In this document: one piece after another, positions 7,027 through 9,151 of the stretch
How the letters are laid out: each line of letters starts with the position of its first letter
Numbering within the stretch: position 1 is the stretch's first letter
Assembly (NCBI GenBank): GCA_035301485.1
Contig: DATGUF010000024.1
Location: forward strand, 1-9,151
Reading direction: 5' to 3'
Length of the DNA stretch: 9,151 nt
Source: CALEAR01 sp035301485
GTDB taxonomy: Bacteria; Pseudomonadota; Gammaproteobacteria; Pseudomonadales; Alcanivoracaceae
The notes under the pieces: model-generated
Seen by the model: only the letters and a program-made list of their open reading frames with translations
What the model was told of the DNA's origin: nothing
Database searches by the model: none
Position numbers and translations under genes: made by a program

Positions 7027-8805
7027 ATGCTCACCGCCAATGCGCCCATTGCGAAAACCCTGCGCCCAGCCCGTGATGAAAGCGTTAACTTTGACGACAC
7101 TGAAAACCTGTTTATCGAAGGCGACAACCTGGATGCGTTAAAGCTGCTGCAAGAAACCTACCTCGGCAAAGTCAAAATGATCTACATCGACCCGCCGTAT
7201 AATAGAAAAAAAGGTAATAATCTTGTTTATAGAGATGACTTTGTTGGCAACACATATGAATATTTAATTGAAAGCAACCAGTCGGATGCCCAAGGGAATA
7301 AACTGCTTGCTAATACTGAGTCTAATGGGCGATTTCACTCTGACTGGTTAGGAATGATGTATCAGCGCTTGCAACTGGCAAGAAATTTGTTAGCGCAGAG
7401 TGGAGTAATAGCTATATCAATCGATGATGCGGAAACAGCAAACGTATTACATTTGTGCTATGAGATTTTTGGTGAAAACAACTTCGTGGGTACATGTATT
7501 TGGAAAAACGCGACTGATAACAACCCAACCAATATAGCGATTGAACATGAAAGTATTCATGTGTTTGCTAAGAGTAAGCAACAACTTGAAAAAGTTTGGA
7601 AAAGTAATGTCTCTGATGTAAAGCAAGTTTTGATAGATGTCGGGAATAAACTTATCAAGAAACACTCTAAAAACCTTGAAGAGCTACGCCTTGCTTATGA
7701 GAAATGGTTTCGTGGTAATAGAAACCAGCTAGGTCAGTTAGATCGATATAGGTATATTGATTTTGATGGTGTATATACTGGTAGTCAAAGTGTTCATAAC
7801 CCTGGTAGAGAAGGCTACAGATACGATGTGCTACACCCAATAACAAACAAACCCTGCAAAGAACCTCTAATGGGGTATAGATTCCCTCAAGAAACTATGC
7901 GTCGCTTACTAGATGAGAACAAAATACTGTTTGGAGATGACGAAAACAAAATAATCGAATTAAAAGTATATGCATCTGATTTTGAAGATAAAATGTCTAG
8001 CGTTTTTGAATTAGATGGTAGGACAGGCCCTTACGAATTAAAAAACTTGTTTCCTGAAGATACAAAGATTTTTTCAAACCCAAAACCAGTAGTTTTAATG
8101 GAGCGACTCATGTCTTTTATGAGTGGCCCGAATGATATTTGTTTAGATTTGTTTGCTGGTTCGGGAACACTTTCGCATGCTTTACTTAGATTGAATAGCC
8201 GCACAGGTAGTAATAGAAAATTTTTAAGTTTGCAGTATCCGGAGGTAATTGATGAGAGTAATAGTGACTCTAGGAATGCATATCGTTTCTGCAAAAAAAT
8301 AGGTTTAAGACCTGTCGTATCTGATATCACTAAAGAACGCATCCGTCGCGCTGGTGCGCAAATCCTCGAAGGCGACTGCCACGAGAACTGGAACAAAGAC
8401 ATCGGTTTCCGCGTACTGAAAGTCGATACTTCCAATATGCAGGACGTGTACTACCAGCCGCAGCAACTGTCCCAAGGTGATCTGCTTGCCAGCGTCGACA
8501 ACATCAAGCCCGACCGCAGCAGCGAAGACTTACTCTTCCAGGTGCTCTTAGATTCGAATGTTTATTTAACCCAGCCCATCCGCCGCGAAAGCATCCAAGG
8601 CAAAGAAGTGTTTATCGTCGACGACAACGCACTGGTTGCCTGCTTTGAACAAGGCATCAGCGAAGCACTCATCCATGAACTCGCCGAGCTAAAGCCCTTA
8701 CGCGCCGTGTTCCGCGACAACGGCTTCGCCAGCGACGCTGTCAAAGTCAACGTCACGCAAATTTTCAAACAAAGCTCGCCCATTACAGAAGTGAAAGCGA
8801 TTTAA
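7027..8805 (+). CDS. mod: Type III-like adenine-specific DNA methyltransferase (Mod), beta-class motif order
   Basis: This 592-residue frame encodes a DNA amino-methyltransferase. Given the DPPY motif, it most likely makes N6-methyladenine in host DNA using AdoMet. IEGDNLDALKLL (30-41) precedes IDPPYN (54-59), the catalytic motif. LDLFAGSGTL (373-382) is the AdoMet-binding motif and lies C-terminal to it, which is the beta-class order used by type III Mod proteins. The variable stretch between them (about 160-360) should carry target recognition. The C-terminus (VFRDNGFASDAVKVNVTQIF) is typical of this Mod branch. The ATG at 7027 is only the first Met after the nonsense codon at 6916 and has no good Shine-Dalgarno site. 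The original gene probably started at 6811 and encoded about 663 residues. Whether a protein is made now is unclear. The catalytic motifs are intact and the long frame has no further lesion. Its middle is AT-rich and looks recombined. The ATP-binding gene starts 3 nt after the stop. Confidence 0.8.
   Translation: MLTANAPIAKTLRPARDESVNFDDTENLFIEGDNLDALKLLQETYLGKVKMIYIDPPYNRKKGNNLVYRDDFVGNTYEYLIESNQSDAQGNKLLANTESNGRFHSDWLGMMYQRLQLARNLLAQSGVIAISIDDAETANVLHLCYEIFGENNFVGTCIWKNATDNNPTNIAIEHESIHVFAKSKQQLEKVWKSNVSDVKQVLIDVGNKLIKKHSKNLEELRLAYEKWFRGNRNQLGQLDRYRYIDFDGVYTGSQSVHNPGREGYRYDVLHPITNKPCKEPLMGYRFPQETMRRLLDENKILFGDDENKIIELKVYASDFEDKMSSVFELDGRTGPYELKNLFPEDTKIFSNPKPVVLMERLMSFMSGPNDICLDLFAGSGTLSHALLRLNSRTGSNRKFLSLQYPEVIDESNSDSRNAYRFCKKIGLRPVVSDITKERIRRAGAQILEGDCHENWNKDIGFRVLKVDTSNMQDVYYQPQQLSQGDLLASVDNIKPDRSSEDLLFQVLLDSNVYLTQPIRRESIQGKEVFIVDDNALVACFEQGISEALIHELAELKPLRAVFRDNGFASDAVKVNVTQIFKQSSPITEVKAI
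7204..8337 (+). other. AT-rich core of mod, probable recombined specificity cassette (approximate ends)
   Basis: Base composition changes abruptly inside one gene. By hand count, 7141-7200 is about 48% GC and 7201-7260 about 27%. At the far side 8221-8280 is about 37% and 8341-8400 about 58%. The left break falls at the codons just after DPPYN and the right break at about DITKERIRR. The flanks share GC-richer codon use. The cassette covers the presumed target-recognition region and the FAGSG motif. The ends given are estimates to within some tens of bases. Confidence 0.6.
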
Positions 8806-8808
8806 GCT

Positions 8809-9045
8809 ATGCACGAATCTCAAAACCTAGAGTTTAAGCGTGAGTGGAAGGACGGGTACCTGAAATGGATTAGCGGCTTTGCTAATGCCAATGGCGGGAC
8901 GCTGTTGATTGGTGTGGATGATAACGGCCAAGCAGTAGGCGTGCACAATGCCGCCAAACTACTGGAAGACCTGCCCAACAAAGTCCGGGATGTGCTGGGT
9001 ATTGTGGTCAAAGGAGCTATGGTCAAATCTGGTGTACAGAGCTAA
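8809..9045 (+). pseudogene. AlbA-type (Schlafen-like, COG2865-type) ATP-binding protein, truncated by an IS
   Basis: The frame begins MHESQNLEFKREWKDGYLKW, then GFANANGGTLLIGVDDNGQ and LPNKVRDVLGIVV. This is the N-terminal AlbA_2 / divergent AAA fold, recognisable by ESQxLEFK and by FANxxGGTLxIGVDDxG. Family members run several hundred residues. Here the recognisable protein ends at about codon 66 and the frame closes at 9043-9045 inside what looks like the end of an insertion sequence. The start follows the mod stop by 3 nt, so it is the same transcription unit and likely translationally coupled. In comparable loci, as I recall, this gene stands between mod and a Res helicase/nuclease. The product made here would be non-functional. 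Confidence 0.7.
9005..9027 (+). repeat. 8-bp direct repeat at the IS/gene junction
   Basis: TGGTCAAA occurs at 9005-9012 and again at 9020-9027, 15 bp apart. The first copy straddles the point where the ATP-binding gene loses similarity. Either both copies are parts of the IS end (tandem transposase-binding sites), or the first belongs to the target and the match is chance. Confidence 0.35.
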
Positions 9046-9151
9046 GCAGCGTCTCTTGCTGATGCTCCCTCCATCTGTATGCCATCTTGGAACTTCACGT
9101 TGTTAACCACGAGGGTCAGTAACGCAAATCCATGAAGGCGGTTCCAGCGCT
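9006..9151 (-). mobile_element. End of an IS256-like insertion sequence (rest beyond the right edge)
   Basis: From about 9006-9013 the sequence no longer fits the ATP-binding gene. It becomes a short non-coding end followed by a transposase C-terminus on the minus strand. The non-coding end holds TCTGgtgtaCAGA (9028-9040), a TGTACA-containing terminal motif of the kind found in several IS256 elements. The exact boundary cannot be fixed without the other end or an intact target gene. Confidence 0.55.
9042..9151 (-). CDS. Transposase C-terminus, IS256/mutator-like (5' part outside window)
   Basis: The minus strand reads 35 visible codons ending in TAG at 9042-9044. The peptide begins RWNRLHGFALLTLVVNNVKF and goes on QDGIQMEGASARDAA. 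WxRLxGFxLLxxVxxxVKFxDG followed by a short polar tail is a pattern I associate with the C-terminus of IS256-family transposases. The catalytic DDE residues lie outside the window. The stop is a few tens of bases from the presumed element end, as in that family. Family assignment rests on this short peptide only. Confidence 0.5.
   Translation of the reverse strand, partial: RWNRLHGFALLTLVVNNVKFQDGIQMEGASARDAA

Noticed and set aside
8031..8435. 134-codon minus-strand frame inside mod
   Set aside because: It is a shadow of the strongly supported methyltransferase frame, whose FAGSG motif lies within it.

Overview
The window looks like a gammaproteobacterial chromosome of moderate GC. This is inferred from gene content (a GhrA-type reductase, a tandem pair of HSR1-type GTPases, a zinc-ribbon/RDD protein) and from ordinary Shine-Dalgarno sites. 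A marine or Cellvibrio-like host would fit, but nothing in the window fixes the genus.

The left part (1-5572) is ordinary, intact chromosome. A GhrA-type 2-hydroxyacid dehydrogenase runs off the left edge on the minus strand. It is divergent from a 64-residue membrane protein on the plus strand. That small gene converges, across a perfect 11-bp hairpin, with an alpha/beta hydrolase on the minus strand. Next comes a two-gene minus-strand operon of GTPases: a soluble P-loop GTPase with a DUF697/YcjF-like hydrophobic C-terminus, then a membrane-anchored GTPase overlapping it by 8 nt. Divergent from these is a zinc-ribbon/RDD membrane protein.

The right part (about 5573-9151) is a decaying DNA-modification and defence island in which every gene carries damage. 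(1) A helix-hairpin-helix, OGG-fold-like glycosylase gene has a one-base frameshift in an A-run and an in-frame TAA. (2) A helicase-like gene is reduced to its first 70 or so codons. (3) A type III-like adenine methyltransferase (Mod) gene has a stop at codon 36 of its longest reading but is open from an internal ATG for 592 codons. (4) An AlbA-type ATP-binding gene, 3 nt downstream of mod, is cut by the end of an IS256-like insertion sequence whose transposase C-terminus runs off the right edge on the minus strand. From memory of such loci, the helicase, Mod and ATP-binding genes are parts of one type III-like restriction cluster that normally also holds a DEAD-box Res subunit. No Res gene is visible here.

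The most interesting point is that mod is a compositional mosaic. Codons up to the DPPY motif and from about DITKERIRR onward are GC-richer. The roughly 1.1 kb between them, which includes the target-recognition region and the AdoMet-binding FAGSG motif, is markedly AT-rich. This points to replacement of the specificity core by recombination, before or during the decay of the partner genes.
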